Positions 20,273 through 30,373 of a DNA stretch of 64,000 nt are shown piece by piece; position 1 is the first letter of the stretch, and every line of letters starts with the position of its first letter. The position numbers and the translations under genes are program-made. The notes under the pieces are model-generated. The model ran no database searches. It worked only from the letters and a program-made list of their open reading frames with translations, and was not told where the DNA came from. Source of the stretch: Sulfolobus islandicus Y.N.15.51 (lineage in GTDB: Archaea > Thermoproteota > Thermoprotei_A > Sulfolobales > Sulfolobaceae); the NCBI RefSeq assembly GCF_000022485.1, contig NC_012623.1, forward strand, positions 682,001-746,000, written 5' to 3'.

Positions 20273-21478
20273 ATGTTTGAGAGATTTTTATCCAACGAAA
20301 CTAAGTATTTACGCACCTCAGAAATAAGAGATTTACTAAAGTTAACCGAAGGTAGAAATGTAATTAGCTTTGCAGGCGGTTTACCTGATCCTCAGACTTT
20401 TCCGGTAGAGGAGATTAAAAAAATAGTTGATGATGTTTTATTGAATAATGCAGACAAGGCATTACAATATACGGCAACTGCTGGAATATCTGAATTTAGG
20501 AAAGAACTAGTGAACTTATCTAGGTTAAGGGGAATTAGTGGAATAGATGAAAGAAATGTCTTTGTTACAGTAGGAAGCCAAGAAGCACTTTTCATGCTAT
20601 TTAATATATTACTAGACCCAGGAGACAATGTAATAGTCGAGGCGCCAACTTATTTAGCAGCTTTAAATGTCATGAGAACCAGAAAGCCAAATTTCATATC
20701 AATCACCGTAACGGAAAGAGGGCCAAATCTAGATGAATTAGAAAGAAAAATAAGGAATACTCATAACGATGGGAAAAAGATCAAGTTAATGTACGTAATA
20801 CCAACAGCCCAGAATCCAGCGGGTACGACAATGAGTACAGAAGATAGGAAAAGACTCTTGGAAATTGCATCAAAATATGATTTCTTAATTTTTGAAGACG
20901 ATGCTTACGGGTTTTTAGTGTTCGAAGGAGAGAGCCCCCCACCGATTAAGGCCTTTGATAAAGAAGGAAGGGTAATTTATACTAGCACATTTAGTAAAAT
21001 ACTTGCACCAGGTTTAAGATTAGGATGGGTAATTGCTCATGAAGATTTCATTAAGGAGATGGAATTATACAAACAAAATGTTGATTTACATACACCTTCA
21101 TTTTCACAATATATTGCAATGGAGGCTATAAGGAGAGGTGTAATTCAAAATAATTTACCTAAGATAAGGAGAGTGTATAAGGAAAAGAGAGACGTAATTC
21201 TAGAGGCAATAGAAACTTATTTCCCTAAGGATGCTAGGTGGACTAGACCAGTTGGTGGAATGTTCGTTTTTGCTTGGTTACCAGAAAAAATAGATACCAC
21301 TAAGATGCTAGAAAAGGCTTTGCAAAGAGGCGTAGCTTATGTGCCCGGTTCTAGCTTTTATGCTGACTATAGTGGAAAGAATACCATGAGGATAAACTTC
21401 AGCTTTCCTAAGAAAGAAGAGCTAGTAGAGGGAATTAGGAGACTAGGAGATACCATAAAACAAGAGCTCTCTACTTAA
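20273..21478 (+). CDS. PLP-dependent aminotransferase, class I (LysN/aromatic type)
   Basis: About 401 residues from the ATG at 20273 (an in-frame TTG lies 9 bp upstream). Fold type I motifs are seen: the Asp and Tyr that bind PLP in FEDDAYGF, and the Schiff-base lysine in [15 protein letters not shown]. The sequence is close to 2-aminoadipate (LysN), kynurenine and aromatic aminotransferases. Because the lys operon 34 kb away lacks a LysN, this gene is a candidate for the missing 2-oxoadipate transamination step, but substrate range cannot be settled by reading. Confidence 0.85.
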   Translation: MFERFLSNETKYLRTSEIRDLLKLTEGRNVISFAGGLPDPQTFPVEEIKKIVDDVLLNNADKALQYTATAGISEFRKELVNLSRLRGISGIDERNVFVTVGSQEALFMLFNILLDPGDNVIVEAPTYLAALNVMRTRKPNFISITVTERGPNLDELERKIRNTHNDGKKIKLMYVIPTAQNPAGTTMSTEDRKRLLEIASKYDFLIFEDDAYGFLVFEGESPPPIKAFDKEGRVIYTSTFSKILAPGLRLGWVIAHEDFIKEMELYKQNVDLHTPSFSQYIAMEAIRRGVIQNNLPKIRRVYKEKRDVILEAIETYFPKDARWTRPVGGMFVFAWLPEKIDTTKMLEKALQRGVAYVPGSSFYADYSGKNTMRINFSFPKKEELVEGIRRLGDTIKQELST

Positions 21479-22334
21479 AAACCTCTTCAGTATTTATTAC
21501 TACCCCAGCCCTCGGTGATGGAAAAGAAGTCAAAAGGTCATTGGAAAATGATACCAACTCATTAAATAGTTTATCGGTAATTTTTTTGTCTATAAATTCA
21601 AGAACACCATCAACTTCTCTAGGAGGAATAAATATCGCTTTAGTAGATGAAACTACTGGCCATGTGTTCATTAACTTGGGCATTATTATCTTAGTATTTG
21701 ATTTAGAAATATGGTCTACAAAAGCTCTGATCCATGACCTAAATGTTGTAATTACTATATTGTCCCACTCCTGTGAAAGGTGTCGAATCTCCTCAACTCC
21801 AACTATTTTCGGATTAATTCCGTCTTCCCTATATACAGCAACTTTACTGACTACGTCTCTTAAATAAAGTGCTGAGGTTATTCCGTAGAGCCCACTACCT
21901 ATTATTAAGGTATTGCCGCTGCTAATATATTTAGGTAATTGTAATGCAAAACTCACGTAAGGATAAAGTATATATTTTTCATTGAAATTAGATTGAGGAA
22001 GAATTACTATACTGTCCAGAGGTAAAGTAGCCTTTTCTGCCAAAATACCATCTATCTCAGTTCCAATCCCACCATATGTCTGAGAATATGGTAAGACGAG
22101 AACTAGTTTTCCTTCTAAACTCTTGTCAATATCTAATCCAACGTTTTCAATTCTACCTATTCCAGTTGAACCGAGTATTCTAGTTGGTTCTACCCATAAT
22201 AAACCCACATATATAGAGTTTTCTAACCCATTTACTAACACTCTTTTTGGCTTTAATAATACATAATCTCTATTAACTTGTTTTTCTGGCACATCGTTTA
22301 TTGTAATACCTAAATTGAATACCAAAGCTTTCAT
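21471..22334 (-). CDS. Divergent medium-chain dehydrogenase-like protein lacking zinc ligands
   Basis: 287 residues, shorter than the usual 340-350. A GroES-like N-terminal half is followed by a Rossmann segment [15 protein letters not shown] at about residues 146-160. The usual catalytic Cys and GHE motif are absent (GST in place of GHE) and there are no cysteines at all, so classical zinc alcohol dehydrogenase activity is unlikely. A quinone-oxidoreductase-like or non-enzymatic role is possible. It overlaps the convergent aminotransferase by 8 bp. Confidence 0.65.
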   Translation of the reverse strand: MKALVFNLGITINDVPEKQVNRDYVLLKPKRVLVNGLENSIYVGLLWVEPTRILGSTGIGRIENVGLDIDKSLEGKLVLVLPYSQTYGGIGTEIDGILAEKATLPLDSIVILPQSNFNEKYILYPYVSFALQLPKYISSGNTLIIGSGLYGITSALYLRDVVSKVAVYREDGINPKIVGVEEIRHLSQEWDNIVITTFRSWIRAFVDHISKSNTKIIMPKLMNTWPVVSSTKAIFIPPREVDGVLEFIDKKITDKLFNELVSFSNDLLTSFPSPRAGVVINTEEVFK

Positions 22335-22389
22335 TTGAGGGACATAACTCCTACTGCTTATTAAATTTTATAATTAAATTCATTCTACA

Positions 22390-22758
22390 ATGGAAAAGGC
22401 AATTCATAATCTAGGGAAAGACGCTAGACTGCACATTATACACATTCTCTTACAAAACAGAAGTAAAAAGGAACTTGCTGATGAGCTGGGTATAACTCCA
22501 GCAGCGATTACTAAGTACTTGAAGGGAATTACACACCCAAGTGATGAAATAATTGAAAAATGTATTGAAGTTGCTAAAGAAGATGAGTATTATGAGATAA
22601 TTAAAATAATAATTAGTGATATAACAGAGGCTTTAATAGAACTATCTAGGGAAATAGATATAGAAAAAATAATGGAAAACGAGAATGTACAGAAACTTAA
22701 AAAACTACTTGATAAAGCATTTGATAAAATGTTATCAACTTCTCCTAGCTTCGTATAG
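22390..22758 (+). CDS. Helix-turn-helix (XRE/Cro-type) DNA-binding protein
   Basis: 122 residues. An N-terminal Cro-type HTH is clear at about residues 28-62 (KKELADELGITPAAITKYLKG), followed by a helical C-terminal dimerisation region of about 55 residues. It is probably a transcription factor with unknown targets. It is divergent from the dehydrogenase-like gene (55 bp gap containing an A-box-like TTTTATAATT about 20-25 nt before the ATG), which is a plausible target. Confidence 0.75.
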   Translation: MEKAIHNLGKDARLHIIHILLQNRSKKELADELGITPAAITKYLKGITHPSDEIIEKCIEVAKEDEYYEIIKIIISDITEALIELSREIDIEKIMENENVQKLKKLLDKAFDKMLSTSPSFV

Positions 22759-23127
22759 TGGACATACAATGCATATTTCTGAAAATTTGGAAACAACAAC
22801 TCTTTTAGTACCATCATCATTTATTACTATTACATCACTAGGAATTCCGAGCTTACTTTCATCGCTTATATTCCACGCTTGGCATACAAAGTTTATTGCA
22901 TGTTTGCAAGTTTTTGATTTCCATACACCTTGAGATTTTGCTATATTAATCCAGTTTAAAGTTCTTGTTATATTGTCAACCATAGCATAGATTTTTTTAT
23001 GCTCTTCATTATTATTATCTTTTATGTTCTTTAGTTCCTCTGTTAGTTGCCTTATTTCTTGCTCTAGATCAGAAGTTGAAAGAAGTACAATATTTGGTTT
23101 TAAATTATCCTCTGTAACTGAACTCAT
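22735..23127 (-). CDS. Coiled-coil protein with C-terminal cysteines, unknown function
   Basis: 130 residues. A helical, charged coiled-coil segment covers about residues 18-55. The C-terminal half carries four cysteines (about 73, 81, 117 and 120; the last two in an ICIVCPLYE motif) that could bind a metal. No domain is recognised. It overlaps the convergent HTH gene by 24 bp and is divergent from the DUF2192-like gene. Confidence 0.6.
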   Translation of the reverse strand: MSSVTEDNLKPNIVLLSTSDLEQEIRQLTEELKNIKDNNNEEHKKIYAMVDNITRTLNWINIAKSQGVWKSKTCKHAINFVCQAWNISDESKLGIPSDVIVINDDGTKRVVVSKFSEICIVCPLYEARRS

Positions 23128-23194
23128 GATAAACTACTTAATATAGTATACCTTATAAAGAAATGTGCACATAAACTTAACGAGGTAGTTAGGA

Positions 23195-23890
23195 ATGGTA
23201 AAGGAAATCTACAGAGAAAGGATAAAAGTACTTACTGACATATGGAGTTTATTGATGGAAAGCTGGGAATCATTAAGTCGGGAAGATGTTATTGAAATCG
23301 TTAAAAATGCTTATACAAAGAAAAATATTAAGCCATTTAGAGGGTTTAATGCAGATGGATTATATGAGAAGGAGCTAGTAAGCTTGTTTGTAGTAGGAAA
23401 ATATGGGTTAGGTCTCTTTGAAGATAATAAAGAAATATTTGACAAATTACTATCTAAGGAGGAAGACTACGATGAAATCTCAAAGTTAATCATAGATGGA
23501 AATGTTAATGAAGCCTTTGAAAAGTCTGGTAATAGCAAAGAGGTATTAGCTAGAGCATTAAGAACAACATTTACTAAAATAATATTTTCTTTTGAATCAG
23601 AAGACAAAATGTATAAATCGCTAAAAAATCTAAATATTTCAGAAAAAGACGAAATAAAGCATACTTCAAGAAGTTTTTCAAGATTCTATACCGCATTTAA
23701 ACTTGCAGAAAGTATGGCTGAGGGAATAGTGAGGGATAGGCTAACTTATATTGCTACTAAAAAGGCTATCGCAATATCAATAGGTATTAAATATCCTTTA
23801 CCAAAAGCTGATTACGTAGCGTTAATAGCCAAAGAGGTGTTTAACGTAAATAAGAAGATATTGAATAAGATTTTGGGTATAAAGGTATAA
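23195..23890 (+). CDS. DUF2192-like crenarchaeal protein
   Basis: 231 residues, almost entirely helical, with no cysteines or membrane segments. I recognise it as the DUF2192 type found in Sulfolobales; no function is known to me. It starts at ATG and stands 41 bp before the CBS-domain regulator on the same strand. Confidence 0.6.
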   Translation: MVKEIYRERIKVLTDIWSLLMESWESLSREDVIEIVKNAYTKKNIKPFRGFNADGLYEKELVSLFVVGKYGLGLFEDNKEIFDKLLSKEEDYDEISKLIIDGNVNEAFEKSGNSKEVLARALRTTFTKIIFSFESEDKMYKSLKNLNISEKDEIKHTSRSFSRFYTAFKLAESMAEGIVRDRLTYIATKKAIAISIGIKYPLPKADYVALIAKEVFNVNKKILNKILGIKV

Positions 23891-23931
23891 GCATAGATAT
23901 TTTAAACTACTAAATAAATTATAATTGAGTT

Positions 23932-24834
23932 ATGCAGAATCTCTCGCCTACACAAAGGGAAATATTATTAGCACTTACAGATCTTTATAATAGGCAAAAA
24001 AGAATGATAAAAAGTAAGGAAGTGGCTGACATTATAGGGAAAGATGAGGGGACAGTAAGAAACATTATACTAAGCTTAAAGGTATTAGGTCTAGTTGAAT
24101 CGAAACCGGGACCTAATGGAGGCTACATGCCAACACTAAAGGCATATGAAATTATCAATAATCCTACATTAACTCCAATACTGGATAAACTAAATCTCTA
24201 TAAAGGAATGATAGAAACTGATATAAAAGTAGAGAATATTGAAATAATTGATATTACTAATCCTTCGGCAAATAGGGTTCTCCTAAAGGTAGAGGGGGAT
24301 CTAAGGAAATTAAAAGTAGGAGATGCCGTACGATTGGGTCCTACACCCTATAGTAGGCTAGTTATAGAAGGATTAGTATTACACTTAGATGAGAACAGTA
24401 AAGAAATCGTAGTAGATGTAAAGAGAATGATAAGTATTCCAAAGGAAAAAGTTAAAAATCTTATCTCCAAGAAACTTATAGCGTTAAAGCCAGAAACTAG
24501 CTTAAGAGAGGCCTCCATGATATTCTACAAGGAAGCAATAAGAGGTGCGCCTGTTATCAATCAAGACGAAAAAGTTGTAGGGATTCTAACTACAGCAGAT
24601 ATAATTAAAGCCTTTTTCGAAGGAAACTATACCGCTAAAGTGTCAGAGTATATGAAGACCAATGTAATAAGTATAAATGAAAATGAAGATTTGCTAGATG
24701 CAATTAGAAAAATGATAATTTACAATGTTGGTAGATTGCTAGTGTTAGATAGTAATAATAAAGCCGTAGGTATTGTAACCAGAACAGATATTTTAAGATC
24801 CATTGCAGGCCTAGAAGGCTTGTGGACATCTTGA
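23932..24834 (+). CDS. Transcriptional regulator with winged helix and two CBS domains
   Basis: 300 residues. A winged HTH (about 1-65, SPTQREILLAL...EVADIIGKDEGTVRN) is followed by a beta-rich linker of about 100 residues and two CBS motifs (about 180-235 and 240-295, each with an ...GILTTADI or GIVTRTDI end). CBS pairs sense adenosine nucleotides in many proteins. It probably regulates transcription in response to energy status; its targets are unknown. The next gene starts 13 bp inside its 3' end. Confidence 0.75.
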   Translation: MQNLSPTQREILLALTDLYNRQKRMIKSKEVADIIGKDEGTVRNIILSLKVLGLVESKPGPNGGYMPTLKAYEIINNPTLTPILDKLNLYKGMIETDIKVENIEIIDITNPSANRVLLKVEGDLRKLKVGDAVRLGPTPYSRLVIEGLVLHLDENSKEIVVDVKRMISIPKEKVKNLISKKLIALKPETSLREASMIFYKEAIRGAPVINQDEKVVGILTTADIIKAFFEGNYTAKVSEYMKTNVISINENEDLLDAIRKMIIYNVGRLLVLDSNNKAVGIVTRTDILRSIAGLEGLWTS

Positions 24835-25172
24835 AAGAGAAATGCGGAATCATCTGCAATAGCGCTTTTTATGAGCTAAAAAATATAAGTTATCTAGAAC
24901 ACGAATTTCTTTGCGATCCTTCTGATTTTTATACAATTGTACAAAGTAAATGTAATGGTAAAATAAAAGCAATAGTTCACACTCATGAAGAAAGTTGTGA
25001 ACCTAGTTACAAAGATATCATATCAATGAAAATATGGAACATACCTTGGATTATTATATCTAAAAATTGTATAAAAGGTATACTATATTCAAACGGAAGT
25101 ATACTCGAGCTCGATATTAACTCCCTTCTGTCTCAAGAACTCTATAACTCTATCATGAAGCTTCTTCATTAG
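24822..25172 (+). CDS. JAMM/MPN-type putative metalloprotease (short)
   Basis: 116 residues from GTG. The zinc motif of JAB1/MPN/Mov34 metalloproteases appears as H53-T-H55, S62 and D65 (HTH-x6-S-x2-D), close to the stand-alone JAMM proteins of archaea, with an upstream acidic residue available for catalysis. Such enzymes remove small ubiquitin-like proteins or process sulfur-carrier proteins. No such modifier is adjacent. It is coupled to the CBS regulator (13-bp overlap) and its last 84 bp are antisense to the end of the Lhr-type helicase gene. Confidence 0.6.
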   Translation: MDILKEKCGIICNSAFYELKNISYLEHEFLCDPSDFYTIVQSKCNGKIKAIVHTHEESCEPSYKDIISMKIWNIPWIIISKNCIKGILYSNGSILELDINSLLSQELYNSIMKLLH

Positions 25173-27716
25173 TTCCCTTCTATCTTCCGCTAATACTACA
25201 TCTGAATGCCCTTTAAGTATTATACTATGGGAAAATGGACTGGGAATGCTAGTGGGTCCAAATACATCAATTGTTATTTCGTGATCAGCAACTTTTCTGA
25301 GAATCTCCTTAGCTCTCATTATATCCATATGATCTTCCAAAATCTCTCTGATAGTCTCCTTAATCACTGGAAAATTTTCAATTTCTCTTACAGCTTTTAG
25401 CAATATCTCTGAATTTAATTCTCTTCTCTCTAGATTAGTCTCCCTTCCTTTGTATTTTCGCAATATCATAAATGATCTCTCTGCGCAGTGTCTAAATCTT
25501 CTCTTTAGCATTTCTGTCCTCATAATAGCATTTGTAACTATTTCATAAACGTTATCTGGATTAACCTTTTCAAATAGGTTCTTAATATCATAATCCAAGG
25601 AAATGTCTCTTTTCACACTAAGCACAAATCCATTGTCAGTAACAGAAACTTTAACATCTATATTTAACTCTTCACTAAGCACATATGCAAAAGCTCTAGA
25701 AAGAGCATCTAATGCTCTTCTTCCATATAATGCGTGAAAAATATAATTCCTAATTCCTTCTTCATCATCATAAATTTCTATTAAAATCAAGTTATCAGAA
25801 GGAACTTTTCCATTCGTGAAAAGGTATTGCTCTAAAATATAGGTATATATTGACATGGAAGAGTGTTTATCAATATCATATTGCTTAGAAATATTTTGTA
25901 TTATCTCGGTATGCGTTACTCCTTTCTTAATCATCTCAGCTATTTCTCTTCTAAACTTACCAACCTCTAGCGCTGATTCATAGGCTAATGGAAGCATTTC
26001 AGAAAACCAGCTTGGAACTGTTGGCCTTTGACCTATGGCTTCTTTTACAATTACCTTTGAACCTTTGCTCCCAATAAATTCATAGGTCCTACCACTTAAT
26101 ACGAAGATATCTCCGGGTGATAGTATTTCAACAAATTCTTCTTCTAAATTACCAACATATCTATTATTCTCAGTAACTACGCTTATCATAGCCTCATCTG
26201 GAATTGTACCACTATTAGTGTAAAATATCAGTCTACTACCTTTTTTTGGATAAATAATCTTTTCCTCTTTTAGTCGTATTTTAGCATAAACGTTTTTTAA
26301 CTCAACTCCAAAGAAATCTCCACTAAGATATCTTAATACTAAAGAGTACTCAGATTCATTAAGGTCTGAGAAATTATATGACCGCTTTAGAATATTATAC
26401 AACTCTTCCCTATCTATCGGAGAAATTAAACTAGCAGATACTATTATCTGCGACAAGACATCTAATGGATTTTTAGGAATATGAATGTTATCAATTTTCC
26501 TATCTCTAGCCAACTTAGCTAATACAGAACACTCAACTAAATCATCTCTGTCAACAACAATCACTCTTCCTTTACTAATACTCCTTATATGATGACCAGC
26601 TCTCCCTATTCTTTGTAATAATCTACTTACACTCTTAGGACTACTTAGTAAAACAACTAAATCTATGTAGCCTATGTCTATTCCTAATTCAAGGCTAGTT
26701 GATGATACAACAACTTTTAAGATCCCCTTTTTAAGCTTATCTTCAACATCTAGCCTCACATCTCTACTAAGACTACTATGATGAGCTTCTATCGCATCAA
26801 CATCAAAGACCTTTTCATTTTCAGCTAACTTTCTCAACTTATATGCTACTCTCTCTGTAGCATGTCTTGTATTTGTAAAGATAAGAGTAGCTCTATGCTT
26901 TTTTACTTCATTCAAGATTGTCTTATATATTCCCTTATCTACCTCACTTTCAGAAGAATGAACTAGATCTTTAACTGGAGAAATCACCTTAATATCAATA
27001 GGTTTTACAAATCTAGCGTCAACAATTCTATACTCTCTCCCTTTGCCCACAAGAAATTGAGCTACGTCTTCAAGTGGTGATACAGTCGCACTTAGCCCTA
27101 TTCTTACAAATTCTTTCTTAGCAAGTAGGCTTCTAAATAGTTCTAACATTGCAGAAAGATAAGCTCCCCTCTTACTGTTAGCTAGTTCATGAATTTCATC
27201 GACTATAACCCATTTCACATCAGTTAATTTCTGGCTGAACTTCGGTGAAGTTATGGATATTCCGAAGGATTCTGGTGTTGTTATTAAAATATGTGGAGGT
27301 TTCTTTAACATTTTCTGCTTTTCATAGGGTGTAGTGTCACTGGTTCTAATTCCAACCCTAATATCTGGTAACCTTGGATTTATCTGCTTTAACTCATTAA
27401 GAGGTTCTAATAGGTTTCTTTGCATATCATTGTTAAGCGCCCTTAACGGTGAAATATAAACCGCGTAAACCTTATCTTCCAACTCGTTGTTATCGCCTAA
27501 TTCAAATAACGAATCTAAAATTCCTAGAAACGCAGCTAAAGTTTTCCCACTTCCCGTAGGGCTTGATACTAAGACATTATAGTTTTGCTTTATTAAGGGT
27601 ATCGCTGCTCTCTGAGGAGGAGTGAACGTGGTATATTTCTCCTTAAACCATTTGACAACATATGGTCTAAGTAAGTTATATATTTCTTCATCGGAGTAAA
27701 AGTAGGTACTACTCAA
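25089..27716 (-). CDS. hel112: Superfamily 2 Lhr-like DNA helicase (Hel112)
   Basis: 875 residues. Helicase motif I is SPTGSGKT near residue 55, motif II is DEIH, motif III is SAT, and motif VI is QRIGRAGHH, followed by the winged-helix and C-terminal Lhr-core domains. I recognise it as S. solfataricus Hel112 (SSO0112). Its S. acidocaldarius homologue, downstream of the ups genes, is reported to unwind recombination intermediates such as Holliday junctions and to matter for UV survival. Here too it lies downstream of the ups operon with nth, a ParB-like gene and a glycosyltransferase. Confidence 0.88.
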   Translation of the reverse strand: MSSTYFYSDEEIYNLLRPYVVKWFKEKYTTFTPPQRAAIPLIKQNYNVLVSSPTGSGKTLAAFLGILDSLFELGDNNELEDKVYAVYISPLRALNNDMQRNLLEPLNELKQINPRLPDIRVGIRTSDTTPYEKQKMLKKPPHILITTPESFGISITSPKFSQKLTDVKWVIVDEIHELANSKRGAYLSAMLELFRSLLAKKEFVRIGLSATVSPLEDVAQFLVGKGREYRIVDARFVKPIDIKVISPVKDLVHSSESEVDKGIYKTILNEVKKHRATLIFTNTRHATERVAYKLRKLAENEKVFDVDAIEAHHSSLSRDVRLDVEDKLKKGILKVVVSSTSLELGIDIGYIDLVVLLSSPKSVSRLLQRIGRAGHHIRSISKGRVIVVDRDDLVECSVLAKLARDRKIDNIHIPKNPLDVLSQIIVSASLISPIDREELYNILKRSYNFSDLNESEYSLVLRYLSGDFFGVELKNVYAKIRLKEEKIIYPKKGSRLIFYTNSGTIPDEAMISVVTENNRYVGNLEEEFVEILSPGDIFVLSGRTYEFIGSKGSKVIVKEAIGQRPTVPSWFSEMLPLAYESALEVGKFRREIAEMIKKGVTHTEIIQNISKQYDIDKHSSMSIYTYILEQYLFTNGKVPSDNLILIEIYDDEEGIRNYIFHALYGRRALDALSRAFAYVLSEELNIDVKVSVTDNGFVLSVKRDISLDYDIKNLFEKVNPDNVYEIVTNAIMRTEMLKRRFRHCAERSFMILRKYKGRETNLERRELNSEILLKAVREIENFPVIKETIREILEDHMDIMRAKEILRKVADHEITIDVFGPTSIPSPFSHSIILKGHSDVVLAEDRRELMKKLHDRVIEFLRQKGVNIELEYTSV

Positions 27717-27757
27717 CTTGTAGTCCCTTTAAGAATATGATTTAAAAAATACTTCTT

Positions 27758-29131
27758 TCATAATCCTTTAATATATGCTATAAAAGTATAAAGGAAAGCT
27801 ATTGAATAGTAAGCTAGCCAAATAAAGGTTAGAAAGTCGCCTCTAAACATATAAAGGAAAGCCGATAAAAGGAAGAATATTCCAAAGGCTAAAATTGGAT
27901 ATCCTATGTTACTCTTAGCCTTCTTACCTTTTGGAGTAACAATATATGTTCTAGTCTTCTTAAATGCGTTAAGAATACCAACAAGTAAAAATGGCGAAAT
28001 TCCAACGGTATAAGCAGATAATCTTCCCAGCGCGTTTATTGCTGTTATAGTATCTAACCCTGACCTCTTTGAACTATTTACAAAAATAATAGCATAAACT
28101 GATAATGTTATAGCCCATATGACAAACATTGACAAACTCATACTAAGCCTAATACCTAGAAAACCAGCTATTCCAAAAACAGTAGCACTTATAAAAGTTA
28201 GTATAATTGGAATGTACTGAGAAAGATAAGCTATAATCTCTATTTTTTGCCAAATTTTTATATTACTACTTACGATATATTTGAACCTCCTAGAAAGAAC
28301 CTCCATCGTCCCCATCGCCCACCTAGTCTGCTGTACGTAAAATGCTATTAGATTGTCTGGAACTTCCACATAAACTGGGGATGAAGATGCGCAAATCCTA
28401 AATCCTCTATTTATAAGTCTGGTTCCAAGTTCATAATCATCTTGAACCATAGTATAGTCCCATCCGTTTACCGCCTCTAATGCATTACGCTTAAAGATCG
28501 TTCCACATCCTATTGGCAATACTTTTAATCCTAATTTGTCTCTTCCTCTCAGTATAGATCTACTAGTAAGTACTGTTGATACCATTAACGCTCTTGCTAG
28601 AGATGTGCTAATGTTAGAGTAACCATGCCATTCCATAGTAACTGCATCACAGCCTAAATTCACCATATGATTGTAAGCTCTTATTAACGAATCTTTTTCA
28701 ATCCTAGCGTCAACATCTAATGTTAGAATTAAATCACCAGTACTTTTCTGCAAGCCAAATGCTAATGCACCACTTTTATAGCCAAGTCTCTTTTCTCTTC
28801 TGAATATCTTTACATCTAACCCTGGAGGAATAATTAATGTTGATAATAATTTATCAAAATATGCTTGATCATCATCAGATACGATTATTATCTCTAGCTT
28901 GTTTTTATCCCATCTAGCCTCATATATATTATTAATTAGCCCTTGAATCACATCTATTCGTTCACCTTTCGTCGGTACTATAATTGATAGTTTAGGTAAA
29001 TTAATCCCGTTATCGTGTAGAATTAAATTAACTGCATTGTAATTCTTACCATAGATATAGAAAATTATCTGATTCCAAACCACTAGAGAAGGTACTATAA
29101 ATATAGCCAGATTAAGTAATAAGTTAAGCAT
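27758..29131 (-). CDS. Family 2 membrane glycosyltransferase
   Basis: 457 residues. An N-terminal membrane segment precedes a GT2 catalytic domain with DVDAR (DxD), QDDYELG (the ED/DD motif) and QTRWAMG (QxxRW, processive-type). About six C-terminal hydrophobic helices follow. This is the layout of cellulose-synthase-like or ceramide-glucosyltransferase-like enzymes that act on a lipid or polysaccharide at the cytoplasmic membrane. The product is unknown. It overlaps the ParB-like gene by 8 bp. Because its neighbours are in the UV-exchange cluster, it might modify surface glycans needed for cell-cell contact; this is inference. Confidence 0.8.
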   Translation of the reverse strand: MLNLLLNLAIFIVPSLVVWNQIIFYIYGKNYNAVNLILHDNGINLPKLSIIVPTKGERIDVIQGLINNIYEARWDKNKLEIIIVSDDDQAYFDKLLSTLIIPPGLDVKIFRREKRLGYKSGALAFGLQKSTGDLILTLDVDARIEKDSLIRAYNHMVNLGCDAVTMEWHGYSNISTSLARALMVSTVLTSRSILRGRDKLGLKVLPIGCGTIFKRNALEAVNGWDYTMVQDDYELGTRLINRGFRICASSSPVYVEVPDNLIAFYVQQTRWAMGTMEVLSRRFKYIVSSNIKIWQKIEIIAYLSQYIPIILTFISATVFGIAGFLGIRLSMSLSMFVIWAITLSVYAIIFVNSSKRSGLDTITAINALGRLSAYTVGISPFLLVGILNAFKKTRTYIVTPKGKKAKSNIGYPILAFGIFFLLSAFLYMFRGDFLTFIWLAYYSIAFLYTFIAYIKGL

Positions 29132-29705
29132 CTATTAATATTGCCTTTTGGGGAATAATAAATTCATATACGTGTCTTGTTGTCTTAGGTGGAAATCTTA
29201 AGCCCCTATTAGCAATACTTATAACATCTTCCTTATATATTGAAGGTGGTTCTAAATGACCAACCATATCCTTTTCGACATGTATCCCTATCGAATTTAG
29301 AAAACTTTCTACTTTTTCTAGTTTCCAATAAAGTTTATACAAGCTATCATCACAAATGCGGATAGAATCGAATCGGGCGCATATTCCACCACTAGAGTAA
29401 ATTGATGATAATATGCTCTTTACAATATGAGGCTTTGAGAATCTTCTATGCCATATACTCACGCTAATAGAAGTAGAATTATAGTTTACGTAAATCACTG
29501 GTATTCTTGGTAGCGAAAGACGTAAAGCAGCAGTAAATCTATGATGACCATCTAAGATAACATGTGTATTTTCATCCACTATAATAGGTTTTATAGCCCT
29601 TATTTTCTGCACTTCTAAAGAGATATTGACAACTTTGTCGATTAATATGTCCTCATGAGGTATTAGATTTCCGGGCTTCTCCATCTCTATGCGAATAGTA
29701 CTCAC
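29124..29705 (-). CDS. ParB/SerK-fold protein
   Basis: 193 residues. The ParB/Srx-fold catalytic segment ILDGHHRFTAAL covers residues 50-61, with a preceding PHEDI containing Glu18. The C-terminal FPPKTTRH motif (about residue 170) is also typical of the free serine kinase SerK. The fold serves both ParB-type CTPases and the ADP/ATP-dependent serine kinases of hyperthermophilic archaea, whose DGHHR motif it shares. In S. acidocaldarius the homologue beside the ups genes was reported to influence DNA transfer. The gene begins 53 bp inside nth (an alternative ATG lies at 29684) and overlaps the glycosyltransferase start by 8 bp. Confidence 0.75.
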   Translation of the reverse strand: MSTIRIEMEKPGNLIPHEDILIDKVVNISLEVQKIRAIKPIIVDENTHVILDGHHRFTAALRLSLPRIPVIYVNYNSTSISVSIWHRRFSKPHIVKSILSSIYSSGGICARFDSIRICDDSLYKLYWKLEKVESFLNSIGIHVEKDMVGHLEPPSIYKEDVISIANRGLRFPPKTTRHVYEFIIPQKAILIDA

Positions 29706-30354
29706 AACATTCTTTAATTATACATGAATTACATAAAGGTTTTCTAGCCTTGCAAATTTGTCTTCCATGTGCAATTAACAAGTGATGAAGTTGAAGAAGA
29801 TCATAAGCCGAGAAAAGTTCTTTTAAAGTAGATGATATCAATTCATATTTAGCGTTCATAGGAACTATCCCTAACCTTTTACTAACTCTAGTTATGTGAG
29901 TGTCAATCGGGAAAACTTCGTATCCCCTACAAGTTAATAATACAACATCTGCAGTTTTCTCTCCTATTCCCTCGAATTTTAATAGTTCCTCTCTGGGATT
30001 ACTACTATTTAGCAGATTATCTATCAATCCATTATATTTCTCCAGAATTATTTTTGAAATTATTTTTAGCCTTTTGGCCTTAGTTTTGTAAAGGCCAGAT
30101 ATTTTTAGCGCATTTTCTATATCACTCAAATCCGCATCTGATAGTTTTTCTGGAGTAACGCCAACTTTCTTTTCTAGCTCTAAATAGGCTTTAAGCGCTG
30201 ATTTATCTGTAGAATTTTGAGATAAGATAGTGGCTACAAGTACTTTAAAACAATTTCTAGTCTTAAGCCAGACATAATATGCAATGTAATCCTCCTCTTT
30301 TATAGTATAGATAGCGGAAAGTTTATGATAAACTATTTCGGGGGCACACTTCAC
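29653..30354 (-). CDS. nth: Endonuclease III
   Basis: 233 residues from a GTG. The helix-hairpin-helix carries the catalytic Lys (EGIGEKTADVV) and the catalytic Asp is in PIDTHITRV. The [4Fe-4S] loop is C-x6-C-x2-C-x5-C (CKARKPLC, NSC, IIKECC) near the C terminus. It excises oxidised pyrimidines and nicks abasic sites. In S. acidocaldarius the gene at this position has been reported to nick UV-damaged DNA. It is the first gene of the downstream DNA-processing unit and divergent from the small winged-helix gene. Confidence 0.9.
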   Translation of the reverse strand: MKCAPEIVYHKLSAIYTIKEEDYIAYYVWLKTRNCFKVLVATILSQNSTDKSALKAYLELEKKVGVTPEKLSDADLSDIENALKISGLYKTKAKRLKIISKIILEKYNGLIDNLLNSSNPREELLKFEGIGEKTADVVLLTCRGYEVFPIDTHITRVSKRLGIVPMNAKYELISSTLKELFSAYDLLQLHHLLIAHGRQICKARKPLCNSCIIKECCEYYSHRDGEARKSNTS

Positions 30355-30373
30355 GAATTTGAATATGCAGTTC

